Positions 32,075 to 42,095 are shown, counted from the stretch's first letter. The stretch is 64,000 nt of DNA from Methylobacterium sp. AMS5 (GCF_001542815.1 NZ_CP006992.1:331001-395000); one strand, 5' to 3'. Program-made: numbers and translations. The notes: generated from the sequence alone by a model not told the origin.

Positions 32075-32404
32075 TCAGAGAATCATCCCACGGGCGTCGG
32101 CTTCGCTCTCGACGGCATCGAGCAGCGCACGGGACGCGATCAGGCGGCGATCGATCATCGGGTCGGTGAGCCGGTCGATCCAGAGCGGCCACGTCGCACG
32201 CGCCGCCGAGGTGCGATCTTCAAGATCGCTGCGGACGGCCCGCAGATAGGGCGCCGCGCCGGGACCGAGTCTGTCCAGGGTGACGCACAGGTCGCGGCGG
32301 AACTCGTGCGAGATTCGGGCGAGCCCGGCATGGGCGGTCTCGTAGGCACCGATCAGGGCATGGGCGTGCCCGACCGCCTCCTGGGGATACATCGTGCGGA
32401 ACAT
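32075..32404 (-). CDS. Hypothetical protein
   Basis: This encodes 109 residues from the ATG at 32404 (a TTG nine codons upstream is possible). It is mostly helical (EAVGHAHALIGAYETAHAGLARISHEFRRDL, SAARATWPLWIDRLTDPMIDRRLIASRALLDAVE). No signal peptide or motif is visible. Balanced composition and the absence of a competing gene on the other strand support it. It is divergent from fabD by 345 bases. Confidence 0.6.
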   Translation of the reverse strand: MFRTMYPQEAVGHAHALIGAYETAHAGLARISHEFRRDLCVTLDRLGPGAAPYLRAVRSDLEDRTSAARATWPLWIDRLTDPMIDRRLIASRALLDAVESEADARGMIL

Positions 32405-32749
32405 GGGGTGTGTCTCGCAGGGCCCGTCCAAGCGAGGGCCTTTGGATCAATGCGCGGAAATGAACCCGGTTCTGGTCGCGACATCGATAATGTTCGAGGG
32501 CGCAGGCCAAGCTCGACCGTGATCGGGCACGTGATTCCGTGGTCGAGCTTGGCTTTTCCGCCGATCTGATCTTGTGCAGCGCATTGTTGACACTCGCCGC
32601 ACGTGATGCGACTGCGCCGCACCTTAAACGGCGCTCCCGACGATCCGGGTACTGCCAGTCCCTCTCGTGACTGCGACGGTACCGCGTGACATCGGACGGG
32701 ACACCGATCCGCCGGTGCATCCGTTCCGGCGCCACGGCGACGGGACGAC
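32405..32749. other. Region upstream of the fab cluster
   Basis: 345 bases without a supported gene. ttgacac at 32586-32592 could be a -35 element for fabD, but no convincing -10 follows at the right distance. It probably holds the promoter of the fabD-fabG genes. Confidence 0.45.
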
Positions 32750-33682
32750 ATGACGCGAGCGTTCATTTTTCCGGGTCAGGGCAGCCAAGCCGTCGGCATG
32801 GGCAAGGCGCTGAGCGAAGCGTTTCCGGCCGCCCGGCAGGTGTTCGAGGAGGTCGATGCGGCGCTCGGCCAGAACCTCTCGCGCCTGATGTTCGAGGGTC
32901 CGTCCGACGAGCTGACGCTGACGGCCAACGCTCAGCCGGCGCTGATGGCAGCGAGCCTCGCTGTGCTGCGCACGCTCGAGGCCGAGCGCGGCCTGGATCT
33001 CACGCGCGATGCCGCCTTCGTCGCCGGCCATTCCCTCGGTGAATATTCAGCGCTTGCCGCCGCCGGCACCTTCTCGATCTCCGATACCGCCCGCCTGCTG
33101 CGGATTCGCGGCGAGGCGATGCAGCGGGCTGTCGCGCCGGGCATCGGCGCCATGGCCGCGCTGATCGGGCCCGACCTCGCCACCGCCCGCGACATCGCCG
33201 GCGAGGCGGCGCAGGGTCTGGTCTGCGATGTCGCCAACGACAACGGTGGGGGGCAGGTCGTGCTCTCCGGCCACCGGGAGGCGGTGGAACGGGCGATGGC
33301 GCTGGCGCAGAGCCGCGGCGTGCGCCGCGCGGTGCTCCTCAACGTCTCCGCCCCGTTCCACTGCGCGCTGATGGCGCCCGCCGCCGAAGCGATGCGCCGG
33401 GCGCTGGCCGAGGTGCCGATGCACGCCCCCGCCGTGCCGGTCTATGCCAACGTCACCGCCGGCCCGCTCACCGAGCCGGACGCGATCCGCAATGCGCTGA
33501 TTACCCAGGTCACCGGCACCGTGCGCTGGAGCGAGAGCGTCGCCGCCATGGCCGAGGCGGGCGTCGATCGCTTCTTCGAACTCGGCGCCGGCAAGGTGCT
33601 GACCGGCCTCGTCAAGCGGATTGCACCGAACGCGACCGCGAGCGCGGTCGGCACCCCCGACGACGTCGCCGCCTACGCCTGA
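32750..33682 (+). CDS. fabD: Malonyl-CoA:ACP transacylase
   Basis: This encodes 310 residues, the standard length. The nucleophile is Ser95 in AGHSLGEYSAL and the catalytic His is His204 in APFHCALM; IFPGQGSQAVGMGKAL is the N-terminal family motif. It transfers malonyl from CoA to the holo-ACP encoded by acpP downstream, starting fatty acid elongation in the cytosol. It is first in the order fabD-fabG-acpP-fabF, all plus. Confidence 0.96.
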   Translation: MTRAFIFPGQGSQAVGMGKALSEAFPAARQVFEEVDAALGQNLSRLMFEGPSDELTLTANAQPALMAASLAVLRTLEAERGLDLTRDAAFVAGHSLGEYSALAAAGTFSISDTARLLRIRGEAMQRAVAPGIGAMAALIGPDLATARDIAGEAAQGLVCDVANDNGGGQVVLSGHREAVERAMALAQSRGVRRAVLLNVSAPFHCALMAPAAEAMRRALAEVPMHAPAVPVYANVTAGPLTEPDAIRNALITQVTGTVRWSESVAAMAEAGVDRFFELGAGKVLTGLVKRIAPNATASAVGTPDDVAAYA

Positions 33683-33794
33683 GCGTCTCTCACGAAACGC
33701 CCGATGCGCCGTCGGACCCGGAGGGGCGGCGATCAACGATCGGGCGCTTTACGAGGCACTCCGAATTTCCACGACGACCAGAAGAGCCGACATC

Positions 33795-34535
33795 ATGTTC
33801 GACCTCACCGGCCGCAAGGCCCTCGTCACCGGCGCGACCGGCGGACTCGGCGGTGCGATCGCCCGGGCGCTGCACGCGCAGGGCGCCCACGTCGCGCTGT
33901 CCGGCACCCGCCGCGCGGTGCTCGACGAGCTGGCGGCGGAACTCGGCGGCGAGCGCGTCGCGGTGGTCGAGGCCAACCTTGCCGACAAGGAGGCGGTGGA
34001 GGCGCTGCTTCCGGCTGCCGAATCAGCGCTCGGCGGCCTCGACATCCTGATCAACAACGCCGGCATCACCCGCGACAACCTCTTCATGCGGATGAAAGAC
34101 GAGGAATGGGAGGCGGTGCTCAACGTCAACCTGACCGCCGCCTTCCGGCTCTCGCGGGCCGCGCTCAGAGGGATGATGAAGCGCCGCTACGGCCGTATCA
34201 TCGGCATCGGCTCGGTCGTCGGCGCGACCGGCAATCCGGGCCAGGGCAACTACGCGGCGGCCAAGGCCGGGCTGGTGGGCATGACCAAGGCCCTGGCAGC
34301 CGAGGTCGCGACGCGCGGGATCACGGTGAACTGCATCGCGCCCGGCTTCATCAGCTCCGCGATGACCGACGCGCTCAACGAGAAGCAGCGTGAGACGATT
34401 CTCACCCGCGTACCCGCCGGCCGACTCGGCACGGGCGCCGAAATCGGTGCCGCCGCAGTCTATCTCGCCTCGGAAGAAGCGGGTTACGTGACGGGCCAAA
34501 CGCTGCACGTCAATGGCGGCATGGCGATGTACTGA
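33795..34535 (+). CDS. fabG: 3-oxoacyl-ACP reductase
   Basis: This encodes 246 residues, a classical short-chain dehydrogenase. The cofactor motif is TGATGGLGGAIA at about residue 12, NNAG follows at about 87, and the catalytic triad is Ser140 (GIGSVVG), Tyr153 and Lys157 (NYAAAKAG). The C-terminal APGFISSAMTD and YVTGQTLHVNGGMAMY are FabG signatures. It reduces beta-ketoacyl-ACP with NADPH. A 112-base gap follows fabD, and the ATG at 33795 starts the conserved MFDLTGRKALVTG. Confidence 0.96.
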   Translation: MFDLTGRKALVTGATGGLGGAIARALHAQGAHVALSGTRRAVLDELAAELGGERVAVVEANLADKEAVEALLPAAESALGGLDILINNAGITRDNLFMRMKDEEWEAVLNVNLTAAFRLSRAALRGMMKRRYGRIIGIGSVVGATGNPGQGNYAAAKAGLVGMTKALAAEVATRGITVNCIAPGFISSAMTDALNEKQRETILTRVPAGRLGTGAEIGAAAVYLASEEAGYVTGQTLHVNGGMAMY

Positions 34536-34798
34536 GAATGTCCACAAAGAGGTGTTCCAACCGGAAAACCACGGCGATGAACGCTTTCTGAACCGCCACT
34601 CGCCAGAGCTGAAACCCTGTGTTAACACCCGGCTCAGCCGTGCAGGGGAGTTGACGGTTCAGCGGGTTGCGGCTTTTTCCAAACCACGCGCGATCGAACA
34701 CCGGCCGTCCAGAACAAGCCCCGAAGTGGGTGAGGCGGCCACGGCGCTTTCGTTAGAAGCACACACCATCACGATCGAGAAGACGAGGACCAACAACG

Positions 34799-35035
34799 AT
34801 GAGCGATATCGCCGAGCGCGTGAAGAAGATCGTCGTCGAGCACCTGGGCGTCGAGCCTGAGAAGGTCACCGAGGCCTCCAACTTCATCGACGATCTCGGC
34901 GCCGACAGCCTCGACACCGTCGAGCTGGTGATGGCGTTCGAGGAGGAGTTCAACGTCGAGATTCCGGACGACGCGGCCGAGACCATTCAAACGGTCGGTG
35001 ACGCGATCAAGTTCCTGGAGAAGAACTCCGCCTGA
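34799..35035 (+). CDS. acpP: Acyl carrier protein
   Basis: This encodes 78 residues, acidic, four-helix. Ser37 in [12 protein letters not shown] receives the 4'-phosphopantetheine arm. It is nearly identical in pattern to other bacterial AcpP ([17 protein letters not shown]). It carries growing chains among FabD, FabG and FabF. The 263-base region upstream suggests its own promoter, as is usual for this highly expressed gene; it ends in a GC hairpin. Confidence 0.97.
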   Translation: MSDIAERVKKIVVEHLGVEPEKVTEASNFIDDLGADSLDTVELVMAFEEEFNVEIPDDAAETIQTVGDAIKFLEKNSA

Positions 35036-35053
35036 GGCGGTGGGCTCGTGCGG

Positions 35054-35074
35054 GCGGGGTCGATGAGGCCCCGC
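35054..35074 (+). terminator. Possible terminator after acpP
   Basis: gcgggg (35054-35059) pairs with ccccgc (35069-35074), 19 bases after the acpP stop, with tttt some 14 bases further on. The stem is short; it could act as an attenuating terminator that lets acpP be expressed above fabF. Confidence 0.45.
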
Positions 35075-35173
35075 GCGCCGTCACGTTTTGAACCAAGCGC
35101 CCTGCGGGACGGAACGGTCCTTCAGGGCAAAAGCGTCCTTTAGGGACTCAAGCGGATCGGTTGGGATCGGGCA

Positions 35174-36436
35174 ATGCGGCGGGTGGTGATCACGGGGCTG
35201 GGGATGGTTTCGCCGCTGGGTGGCAGCGTCGAGCATACCTGGAGCCGCCTCATCGCCGGTGACAGCGGAGCCTCCGCGGTCACCGCGTTCCAGACCGACG
35301 ACCTGGCGTGCCGGATCGCCTGCACGCTGCCCTTCGGCGACGGCTCCAACGGCACCTTCAATCCCGATTTGTGGATGGAGGCCAAGGAGCAGCGCAAGGT
35401 CGATCCTTTCATCGTCTACGCCATGGCCGCCGCCGGCCAAGCGCTCGACGATGCCGACTGGCATCCGAAATCCGACGCGGATCAGGAGGCCAGCGGCGTC
35501 CTGATCGGTTCGGGCATCGGCGGCATCGGCACGATCTACGACGCCTCCGTGACCCTCCACGAGAAGGGTCCGCGGCGCATTTCGCCCTTCTTCATTCCCG
35601 GCCGAATCATCAACCTCGCCTCGGGGCAGGTCTCGATCCAGCATGGGTTGAAGGGCCCGAATCACGCGGTCGTCACCGCCTGCTCCACCGGCGCGCACGC
35701 CATCGGCGACGCCTCGCGGCTGATCGCGCTGGGCGACGCCGACGTGATGGTGGCCGGCGGGACCGAGGCACCGGTCAACCGGCTGTCGCTGGCGGGCTTC
35801 GCCGCCTGCCGCGCGCTCTCGACCGGCTTCAACGACCAGCCGACCAAGGCCTCCCGGCCCTACGACCGCGACCGCGACGGCTTCGTCATGGGCGAAGGCG
35901 CGGGCATCGTCGTGCTGGAAGAGTACGAGCACGCCAAGGCGCGCGGCGCCAAGATCTACGCCGAGGTGATCGGTTACGGCCTCTCGGGCGACGCCTACCA
36001 CATCACCTCGCCGGCCCCGGACGGCGACGGCGGCTACCGCTGCATGAAGGCGGCGGTGAAGCGGGCCGGGATCGACCCGTCCGAGATCGACTACATCAAC
36101 GCGCATGGCACCTCGACGCCGCTCGGCGACGAGCTGGAACTGAAGGCCGTCGAGCGCCTGCTCGGCGATGCCGCCTCCAAGGCATCGATGTCGTCCACGA
36201 AGTCGGCCATCGGCCATCTGCTCGGCGCGGCCGGGGCGGTGGAAGCGATCTTCTCCGTCCTCGCCATCCGCGACGGCGTCATGCCGCCGACGCTGAACCT
36301 CGACAATCCGTCGGTCGAGACCGCGATCGATCTCATCCCGCACGAGGCCAAGCGCAAGCGCGTCGACACGGTTCTGTCGAACTCGTTCGGCTTCGGCGGC
36401 ACCAATGCCTCGCTGCTGATGCGCCGGGTCGCGTGA
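35174..36436 (+). CDS. fabF: 3-oxoacyl-ACP synthase II
   Basis: This encodes 420 residues, the FabF length. The condensing cysteine is Cys170 in VTACSTGAHAIGDA; the two decarboxylating histidines are in INAHGTSTPLGDELE and IGHLLGAAG, with the Lys of MSSTKSAIGH. It opens MRRVVITGLGMVSPLG. It elongates acyl-ACP with malonyl-ACP and sets membrane fluidity through palmitoleate to cis-vaccenate. Located directly after acpP as in most proteobacteria. Confidence 0.96.
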   Translation: MRRVVITGLGMVSPLGGSVEHTWSRLIAGDSGASAVTAFQTDDLACRIACTLPFGDGSNGTFNPDLWMEAKEQRKVDPFIVYAMAAAGQALDDADWHPKSDADQEASGVLIGSGIGGIGTIYDASVTLHEKGPRRISPFFIPGRIINLASGQVSIQHGLKGPNHAVVTACSTGAHAIGDASRLIALGDADVMVAGGTEAPVNRLSLAGFAACRALSTGFNDQPTKASRPYDRDRDGFVMGEGAGIVVLEEYEHAKARGAKIYAEVIGYGLSGDAYHITSPAPDGDGGYRCMKAAVKRAGIDPSEIDYINAHGTSTPLGDELELKAVERLLGDAASKASMSSTKSAIGHLLGAAGAVEAIFSVLAIRDGVMPPTLNLDNPSVETAIDLIPHEAKRKRVDTVLSNSFGFGGTNASLLMRRVA

Positions 36437-36683
36437 CGACAGACTTGGCAACTTCGGTCTGAACGCGCGTCGGGTGCGGCGGCTCTGCCGCAGACAACGC
36501 CATTTCGCCACAAAACTGCTTACACTGCCTCGCAAAACGCCCGGTCCACGAGCGTGCGTTTCGTGAGAGACACGCGAGGCTTCGTCCATCGTGCCGCGGC
36601 GTCGCGCGCTCGGCCCTCGGGTCGAGCGACCGGCGCGGAAGGCTCTGGACGGACCTTCGCGTAGGGCCACAGCAGGATTCCGG

Positions 36684-38099
36684 ATGTTTCGCAGACGACA
36701 AGAGCCGCCGTCTCCGCCGCCCGCTTCCGAGGAGCCGTCGCTGCCGAACCGGCCGTCGCCGCGCAGCCCGAGCGAGGCCATCAAGCCCACCGTCGCCCCG
36801 CCCCCGCCCGAGAAGCCCGAGCGCCGCCGCGGCGGCCTGCTCGCCACCATCAGCGGGTTCCTCACCCTCGGTGTCGTCCTCGCACTCGGCGCCCTGATCG
36901 GCCTGACCCTGCTCAATCGCCAGACCTCCGAGCCGGGGCCGCTCTCCGCCGACAAGGTCGTGGTGATTCCCAGCCGCAGCGGGACATCGGACATCGCCAG
37001 CATCCTCGCCCGTGAAGGTGTGATCGAGCATCCGAGCCTGTTCGAGATGTCCGCCCGATTCGGCGGCAAGGGGCCGCTCAAGCATGGCGAGTACATGTTC
37101 AAGGCCCATGCGAGCGTGAAGGACACGATCGAGACCCTGACCAACGGGCGTCAGGTCCAGCACGCGATCACCTTCCCCGAGGGCCTGACCTCGGAGCAGA
37201 TCGTGGCCCGGCTCGGGGACAACGACATCCTCTCGGGCGAAATCGCCGAGACGCCGCCCGAGGGCTCGCTTCTCCCCGACACCTACAAGTTCGAACGCGG
37301 CGCCACCCGCCAGCAGATCCTCAACCTGATGCGCGCCAAGCAGCGCGAGGTGCTGAACCAGATCTGGCAGCGTCGCAGCCCCGAAGTGCCGGTCAAGACG
37401 CCGGCCGAGATGGTGACGCTGGCCTCCATCGTCGAGAAGGAGACCGGCCGCGCCGACGAGCGCCCGCGGGTCGCGGGCGTGTTCGTCAACCGGCTGCAGA
37501 AGCGGATGAAACTGCAATCCGATCCGACCATCGTCTACGGCCTGGTCGGTGGGCGCGGCACCCTCGGGCGCGGCATCATGCGCTCGGAGATCGAGCGGGC
37601 GACTCCCTACAACACCTACGTGATCGAGGGCCTGCCGCCCGGCCCGATCGCCAATCCCGGCCGCGCGGCTCTGGAGGCGGTCGCCAACCCGTCGCGCACC
37701 AAGGATCTGTTCTTCGTCGCCGACGGCACCGGCGGCCACGCCTTCGCCGACACGCTGGAGGGTCACCAGCGCAACGTCACGCGCTGGCGGCAGGTCGAGC
37801 GGTCCCGCCAGCAATCGCAGCCGGCAGATCCGGGCGCTGTCGACAAGGTCGATCCGAACACCGCCGAGCCCAATGCCGTGCAGCCCTCCGGCCAGCCCGG
37901 CACCGCTCCCGGCCGCGCCTCGGCCTATGCGCCGGGCTCGAACTCGGCCTTCGCGCTCGACGGCGCCACCGATGGCGGTGCGGGAGGCCCGCGTCCGAAG
38001 GCCTTCGACGCCTCGGAGGGGACCCGGCTCGATCCCCTGCGCAACAAGACCTACGACCTCGGCTCACCGAAGACGGTGCCGGCACTCCGCAACCCGTAA
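36684..38099 (+). CDS. mltG: Endolytic murein transglycosylase MltG
   Basis: This encodes 471 residues from the ATG at 36684 (AGGA upstream). A Pro-rich cytoplasmic N-terminus is followed by one membrane helix at about 53-78 (LLATISGFLTLGVVLALGALIGL). The periplasmic YceG domain follows, with the catalytic Glu251 in LASIVEKET, and NRLQKRMKLQSDPTIVYGL and YNTYVIEGLPPGPIANPG. It cleaves nascent glycan strands in the inner membrane and limits their length. The C-terminal 90 residues are a disordered Pro/Ala/Asn extension. The fabF-mltG order is common in this class. Confidence 0.94.
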   Translation: MFRRRQEPPSPPPASEEPSLPNRPSPRSPSEAIKPTVAPPPPEKPERRRGGLLATISGFLTLGVVLALGALIGLTLLNRQTSEPGPLSADKVVVIPSRSGTSDIASILAREGVIEHPSLFEMSARFGGKGPLKHGEYMFKAHASVKDTIETLTNGRQVQHAITFPEGLTSEQIVARLGDNDILSGEIAETPPEGSLLPDTYKFERGATRQQILNLMRAKQREVLNQIWQRRSPEVPVKTPAEMVTLASIVEKETGRADERPRVAGVFVNRLQKRMKLQSDPTIVYGLVGGRGTLGRGIMRSEIERATPYNTYVIEGLPPGPIANPGRAALEAVANPSRTKDLFFVADGTGGHAFADTLEGHQRNVTRWRQVERSRQQSQPADPGAVDKVDPNTAEPNAVQPSGQPGTAPGRASAYAPGSNSAFALDGATDGGAGGPRPKAFDASEGTRLDPLRNKTYDLGSPKTVPALRNP

Positions 38100-38127
38100 C
38101 GGCAAAGACGCGCGCTGCCGGTGACGC

Positions 38128-38844
38128 TCACGGGTCGCGCGCCGCTTCGACGGATCGGGTGCAAAGGCTCCCGCGATCCAAGGCGGCGACATCGAGCTGG
38201 TCGAGAGAGGTCACGACGAGGTCGGCACCGGCCGCCCGCAGCAGGGCCTCGTCGCCGAGGCGGGCGATGCCGAGGCTGGCCATTCCGCCGGCCTGCGCCG
38301 CCCGGATCCCCGCCGGCGCATCCTCTACGACGAGGCACCGGACCGGCGGCACGTTCACGGCTTTGGCGGCGAGCTGAAACAGGGCCGGGTCGGGCTTGCC
38401 GCGCGGCCCGTCACGTCCGCTGACATCCGCATCGAACAGCGACAGCAGCGTGCGCCCGTCGGGCAGGGCCACGCGGGCCAGCATCGCGTCGGCGTTCTTC
38501 GAGGACGAGGCGAGCACGGTGCGCAACCCGGTATCCCGCAGCGCGACCGCGAGACGAATCGCATCCGGGAAGGCTGTGAAGCGATCCTCGGCGATGAGAC
38601 GTTCGATCACCGCCTGCTTCCTCTCGGCAAACGCGGCGGCGTGGGCGGCGGCCTCGGCGTCGCCGAGACATTCCAGCGTGGTCCGCGCGCCCTCCAGGCG
38701 CCGCTTGCCCGCGACATGGGCTTGGTAGAAGGCCGTGGTGAAGCCGGCCGGGTCGGCGAACCCGGTCAGGGCCTCGCGCCACGCCTGCTCGTGGGGCGAA
38801 TCCACCAGCACACCATCGACGTCGAAGATCACCGCACGCAGCAT
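38128..38844 (-). CDS. Beta-phosphoglucomutase-like HAD hydrolase
   Basis: This encodes 238 residues from the ATG at 38844; an earlier in-frame ATG at 38874 would overlap the phosphorylase stop by 17 bases and is also plausible. The HAD nucleophile and acid are in VIFDVDGVLVDS. The mutase motif around AGKRRLEGARTTLECLG, Ser of LASSSKNAD, Lys of RGKPDPALF and the Asp pair of VVEDAPAGIRAA follow the beta-phosphoglucomutase pattern. It lies directly after a GH65 phosphorylase, whose product beta-glucose 1-phosphate it would convert to glucose 6-phosphate. Confidence 0.88.
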   Translation of the reverse strand: MLRAVIFDVDGVLVDSPHEQAWREALTGFADPAGFTTAFYQAHVAGKRRLEGARTTLECLGDAEAAAHAAAFAERKQAVIERLIAEDRFTAFPDAIRLAVALRDTGLRTVLASSSKNADAMLARVALPDGRTLLSLFDADVSGRDGPRGKPDPALFQLAAKAVNVPPVRCLVVEDAPAGIRAAQAGGMASLGIARLGDEALLRAAGADLVVTSLDQLDVAALDRGSLCTRSVEAARDP

Positions 38845-38857
38845 CCGGGGCACGGCA

Positions 38858-41245
38858 TCATGGCTCGGGGGCATGGGCGCCCCCGGCTGACTTGCGGATC
38901 GCTTTCGTGACCGAAGGTTCCGCGCCCGACAGGCAAACGCCCTCGTCGACGTGCCAGAGGGTCAAGCCGTCGCCCGCCAGCAGGCTGTAAATGGCGGAGT
39001 CGTGGCTCAATGCGACCCGGATCGTCTGGCCGCGCACCGTCAGGGTGAAGCTCAGCCGCGTCCATGCATCGGGCAGGCGGGGGTTGAAGGTGATGCGCCC
39101 ACCCGTATCGCGCATCCCGGCGAAGCCATAGACCAGCGCGAGCCACGTGCCCCCCATGGCCGCGATGTGCGCGCCGTGCTTCATGTTTCCGCCGATGTCG
39201 GAGATGTCCATCGCCACGGCGAAGTTGAAGTAATGGAACGCCTTATCCCGCAGGCCGATCTCGTTCGCGACGATGCTCTGAATGCAGACGGACAGAGACG
39301 AGTCGTGGGTGGTCAGCGGGTCGTAATACGCGAAGTTCCGTTTTTTAGCCTCCGGCGTGAACTGCTCGCCCAGCAGAAACATGGCCATGACCATGTCGGC
39401 CTGCTTGATCACCTGCGCGCGGTAGAGGTTCAATGGGTGGTAGTGCAGCAAAAGTGGGTAGTTTTCCTCCGGTGTCCCGGCGAAATCCCACTTCTCCAGT
39501 TCGAGAAACGTATCGTCCTGCGGGTGGACCTTCAGCTCCTCGTCGTAGGGGAGGTACATTCGTTCGGCCGCCTGATCCCAGGCATCGGGTTCGTCCGGAT
39601 CGAGACCAGTGCGGCCGGCGAGGGCATCGAAGATGCCGGGGTGGTCGCGCTGCAGCATCCGCACGGTTTGGGCGGCGTAGCGCATGTTTTCCCGGGCCAT
39701 CAGATTCGTGAAGCAGTTGTTGTTGACGAGCGCCGTGTATTCGTCCGGCCCCGTCACCCCGTGGATGCAGAAGCGGCCGCTCATCCGCTCAGAGAAGAAC
39801 CCGAGATCGCACCAGAAGCGCGCGGTCTCGACGAGGATCTCGGCGCCGTAGCGGCACAGGAAATCCACGTCCCCGCTCACCTCCACATATTTGCGAAGCG
39901 CGTAAGCAATGTCGGCGTTGATGTGATACTGCGCCGTCCCCGCAGCGTAATAGGCGGAAGCCTCGCGCCCGTTGATGGTCCGCCATGGGAAGGTCGCGCC
40001 GCGTTGCCCGAGTTCCCGGGCCCGGTCGCGGGCGCTGTCGAGCATGTCGTAGCGGACCTTGAGCAGGCTCCGCGCCATCAGCGGATTCGTGTAGATCAGA
40101 AACGGCAGGACGTAGATCTCGGTGTCCCAGAAGTAATGTCCCTCGTAGGTCCGCCCGGTCAGTCCGCGGGCGGCGATGCCGTGCCCCTCCGCCCGTTCCG
40201 AGGCTTGCATCAACTGAAACAGGTTCCAGCGGATTGCTTGCTGCGTGCGCGGGCTGGCCGATTCCACCGCCACGTCGGCCCGCTCCCAGAAGCGGTCCAT
40301 GTCCCGCCGTTGGCGCGCGAGGATCGCGGGGACGCCGCTCTCGACTGCGCGGTCCAGCGTCCATGCCACCTGGGAGCGGATCTTCTCGGGCGCCGCGCTG
40401 CCGGAGTAATGGTAGCTGAGGTATTTCTGGATGCGGATCGCCCCACCGGGCGCGAGAACGCCGCGTAGGACGACCGTGGCGAGATCGTCGTCGCAGGCGG
40501 CGCGCACAGCGAGGGAGCAATCGGCCGTGACGACGTGGTCCATGCCGCAGCCGAGCACCAGCTCCGAACTTCCGGTGCGATAACTGAGGATCGAGCGCAG
40601 CGCCTCCGACTGCGTTCCGGTCGGATGCAGGACACGCCCCACGAACCCCTCCGCCAAGCGGGGATCGCTGGTGTCGGTGGCCAGGGGCTGATCGTTCCGC
40701 AACTCGGACGCGATCACCACCGCCACCTCGGCGTTCTCGGCCGTGAGTTCGTAGGCGATCGCGGCGAGGTGGCGATGCGCGAGGGAGACGAGGCGGAGCG
40801 TGCGCAGATTCAGGCGCTTGCCCGCCGGCGTCACCCACGACACGTCCCGGCTCAAAGTGCCGGTCCTGAAGTCGAGGATCCGGCGATACGAGAGGATCTC
40901 GGCCTCCGGGAGGGTGAAGGGCTCGTCGTCAACGGAAAGCTTCAGAACCGTCCCCTCGGGACAGTTCAGGATGCTTTGCCCGCGCGTCGGAAAACCGTAG
41001 GCGCGCTCGCCGTAGACGATGGGGCGATACTCGTAGAAGCCGTTGAGATAGGTGCCCGCCTCACGGACCGGCATCCCCTCATCGGTGACCCCGCGCAGCC
41101 CGAGATAGCCGTTCGAAAGAGCGAACATCGTCTCCGCCTGCCCGGTGAATTCGCGCGCCATCCGGCCATCGTAGCGGACGGCATCGATTGCCCATGGGTT
41201 CGGGGGAAACATGTCGGCGGGCGGAATGAGGCGCGGGCGCAGCAT
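38858..41245 (-). CDS. Glycoside hydrolase family 65 disaccharide phosphorylase
   Basis: This encodes 795 residues, normal for GH65. After an N-terminal beta-sandwich, the (alpha/alpha)6 barrel carries the substrate motif GRTYEGHYFWDTEIYVLPF, and the general acid Glu is in HGVTGPDEYTALVNNN. LELEKWDF, VIKQADMVMAMFLL and YYDPLTTHDSSLS are conserved. GH65 enzymes phosphorolyse maltose, trehalose, kojibiose or nigerose; which one applies here cannot be told from motifs alone. The neighbour is a beta-phosphoglucomutase-like protein, the usual partner, so the pair feeds a disaccharide into glycolysis without spending ATP. Confidence 0.92.
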   Translation of the reverse strand: MLRPRLIPPADMFPPNPWAIDAVRYDGRMAREFTGQAETMFALSNGYLGLRGVTDEGMPVREAGTYLNGFYEYRPIVYGERAYGFPTRGQSILNCPEGTVLKLSVDDEPFTLPEAEILSYRRILDFRTGTLSRDVSWVTPAGKRLNLRTLRLVSLAHRHLAAIAYELTAENAEVAVVIASELRNDQPLATDTSDPRLAEGFVGRVLHPTGTQSEALRSILSYRTGSSELVLGCGMDHVVTADCSLAVRAACDDDLATVVLRGVLAPGGAIRIQKYLSYHYSGSAAPEKIRSQVAWTLDRAVESGVPAILARQRRDMDRFWERADVAVESASPRTQQAIRWNLFQLMQASERAEGHGIAARGLTGRTYEGHYFWDTEIYVLPFLIYTNPLMARSLLKVRYDMLDSARDRARELGQRGATFPWRTINGREASAYYAAGTAQYHINADIAYALRKYVEVSGDVDFLCRYGAEILVETARFWCDLGFFSERMSGRFCIHGVTGPDEYTALVNNNCFTNLMARENMRYAAQTVRMLQRDHPGIFDALAGRTGLDPDEPDAWDQAAERMYLPYDEELKVHPQDDTFLELEKWDFAGTPEENYPLLLHYHPLNLYRAQVIKQADMVMAMFLLGEQFTPEAKKRNFAYYDPLTTHDSSLSVCIQSIVANEIGLRDKAFHYFNFAVAMDISDIGGNMKHGAHIAAMGGTWLALVYGFAGMRDTGGRITFNPRLPDAWTRLSFTLTVRGQTIRVALSHDSAIYSLLAGDGLTLWHVDEGVCLSGAEPSVTKAIRKSAGGAHAPEP

Positions 41246-42095
41246 CGGTCGTCCGTTCTCTCCGTTTTAGGGGATTTCGCCGTCGCGCTATCGTTTGAGC
41301 GCCGATCGCGTCGCTCCGGCGCCGGATGCAGCGGGATGGCCTCAGCCGTGGCCATGAATCTCCAAGGGCACAGCGACGGCTTCAGGTGCTCTCGCGTCGT
41401 GACCGATCACCTCGGACCGGTCGATGGGATCAAGCCTCTGTTGTCGCCTTTTCTTGCGCGCTGACGCGGTTTCCACTTCGGCCAAGCGCGCGCGTGTCCG
41501 TCGAAGCGGCGAGACCAGTGTTCGGCGAAACGATTGCTGCTCTCGTCGACAAGTGACCTGTCGGACTACCAACCGGATGCTCCCCCCCGATTCAGGGAAG
41601 GCCGTTACAATGCTCGCGCAACAGTCGAGGTAGAATCCGTTGCGCTTTTGCAAATGCAGGCTGCGGGAAGTCGGTTCCCGCACCGGACAGCTATCGAGAC
41701 AGATTTAGGCCCACCATCGCAGCAAACCAGCGCAACCAGACCGGCCTGTCAGTGTTGAACGACAGATGCATTGGCCTTTCATGCCTGAAATGTCGTTTAT
41801 TGATCAAATGTTATCGGGACCAATTGGCGATCAATCCACCAACACGCTCTCGATAGAGGCGCAAGATCATCATTTGGCAGCTTCAGGAGAGTTTTTATTC
41901 CTTCAGCCATCTTGGGCCGACAGCGGCTCACCCGATTGGATAGACGGTCGATAGAGGGAAGAGTTTGAATGCGATCCTGTATCTCGCAGGCCGGACACGT
42001 CGACGACCGTCGTTCACGAGGCATTGCGAGGAGGCCGTCGATCGCGACAGCCGTCGCTCCGCCTTCCCATGACACGTCTCCGGCGTGGAATTGAG
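41246..42095. other. 850-base intergenic region, no supported gene
   Basis: The gap lies between the divergent GH65 and ackA genes. Candidate frames on both strands are short and lack ribosome sites. 41560-42000 is less GC-rich than the flanks, so this is the longest non-coding, compositionally distinct stretch of the window. No tRNA or repeat was recognised. It must contain promoters for both divergent operons. Confidence 0.5.

Noticed and set aside
33685..36571. 16-base inverted copies flanking fabG-acpP-fabF (gtctctcacgaaacgc at 33685 and its complement at 36556)
   Set aside because: A chance 16-base match is expected about once in a window of this length, and neither copy has further extension or hallmarks of a mobile element.
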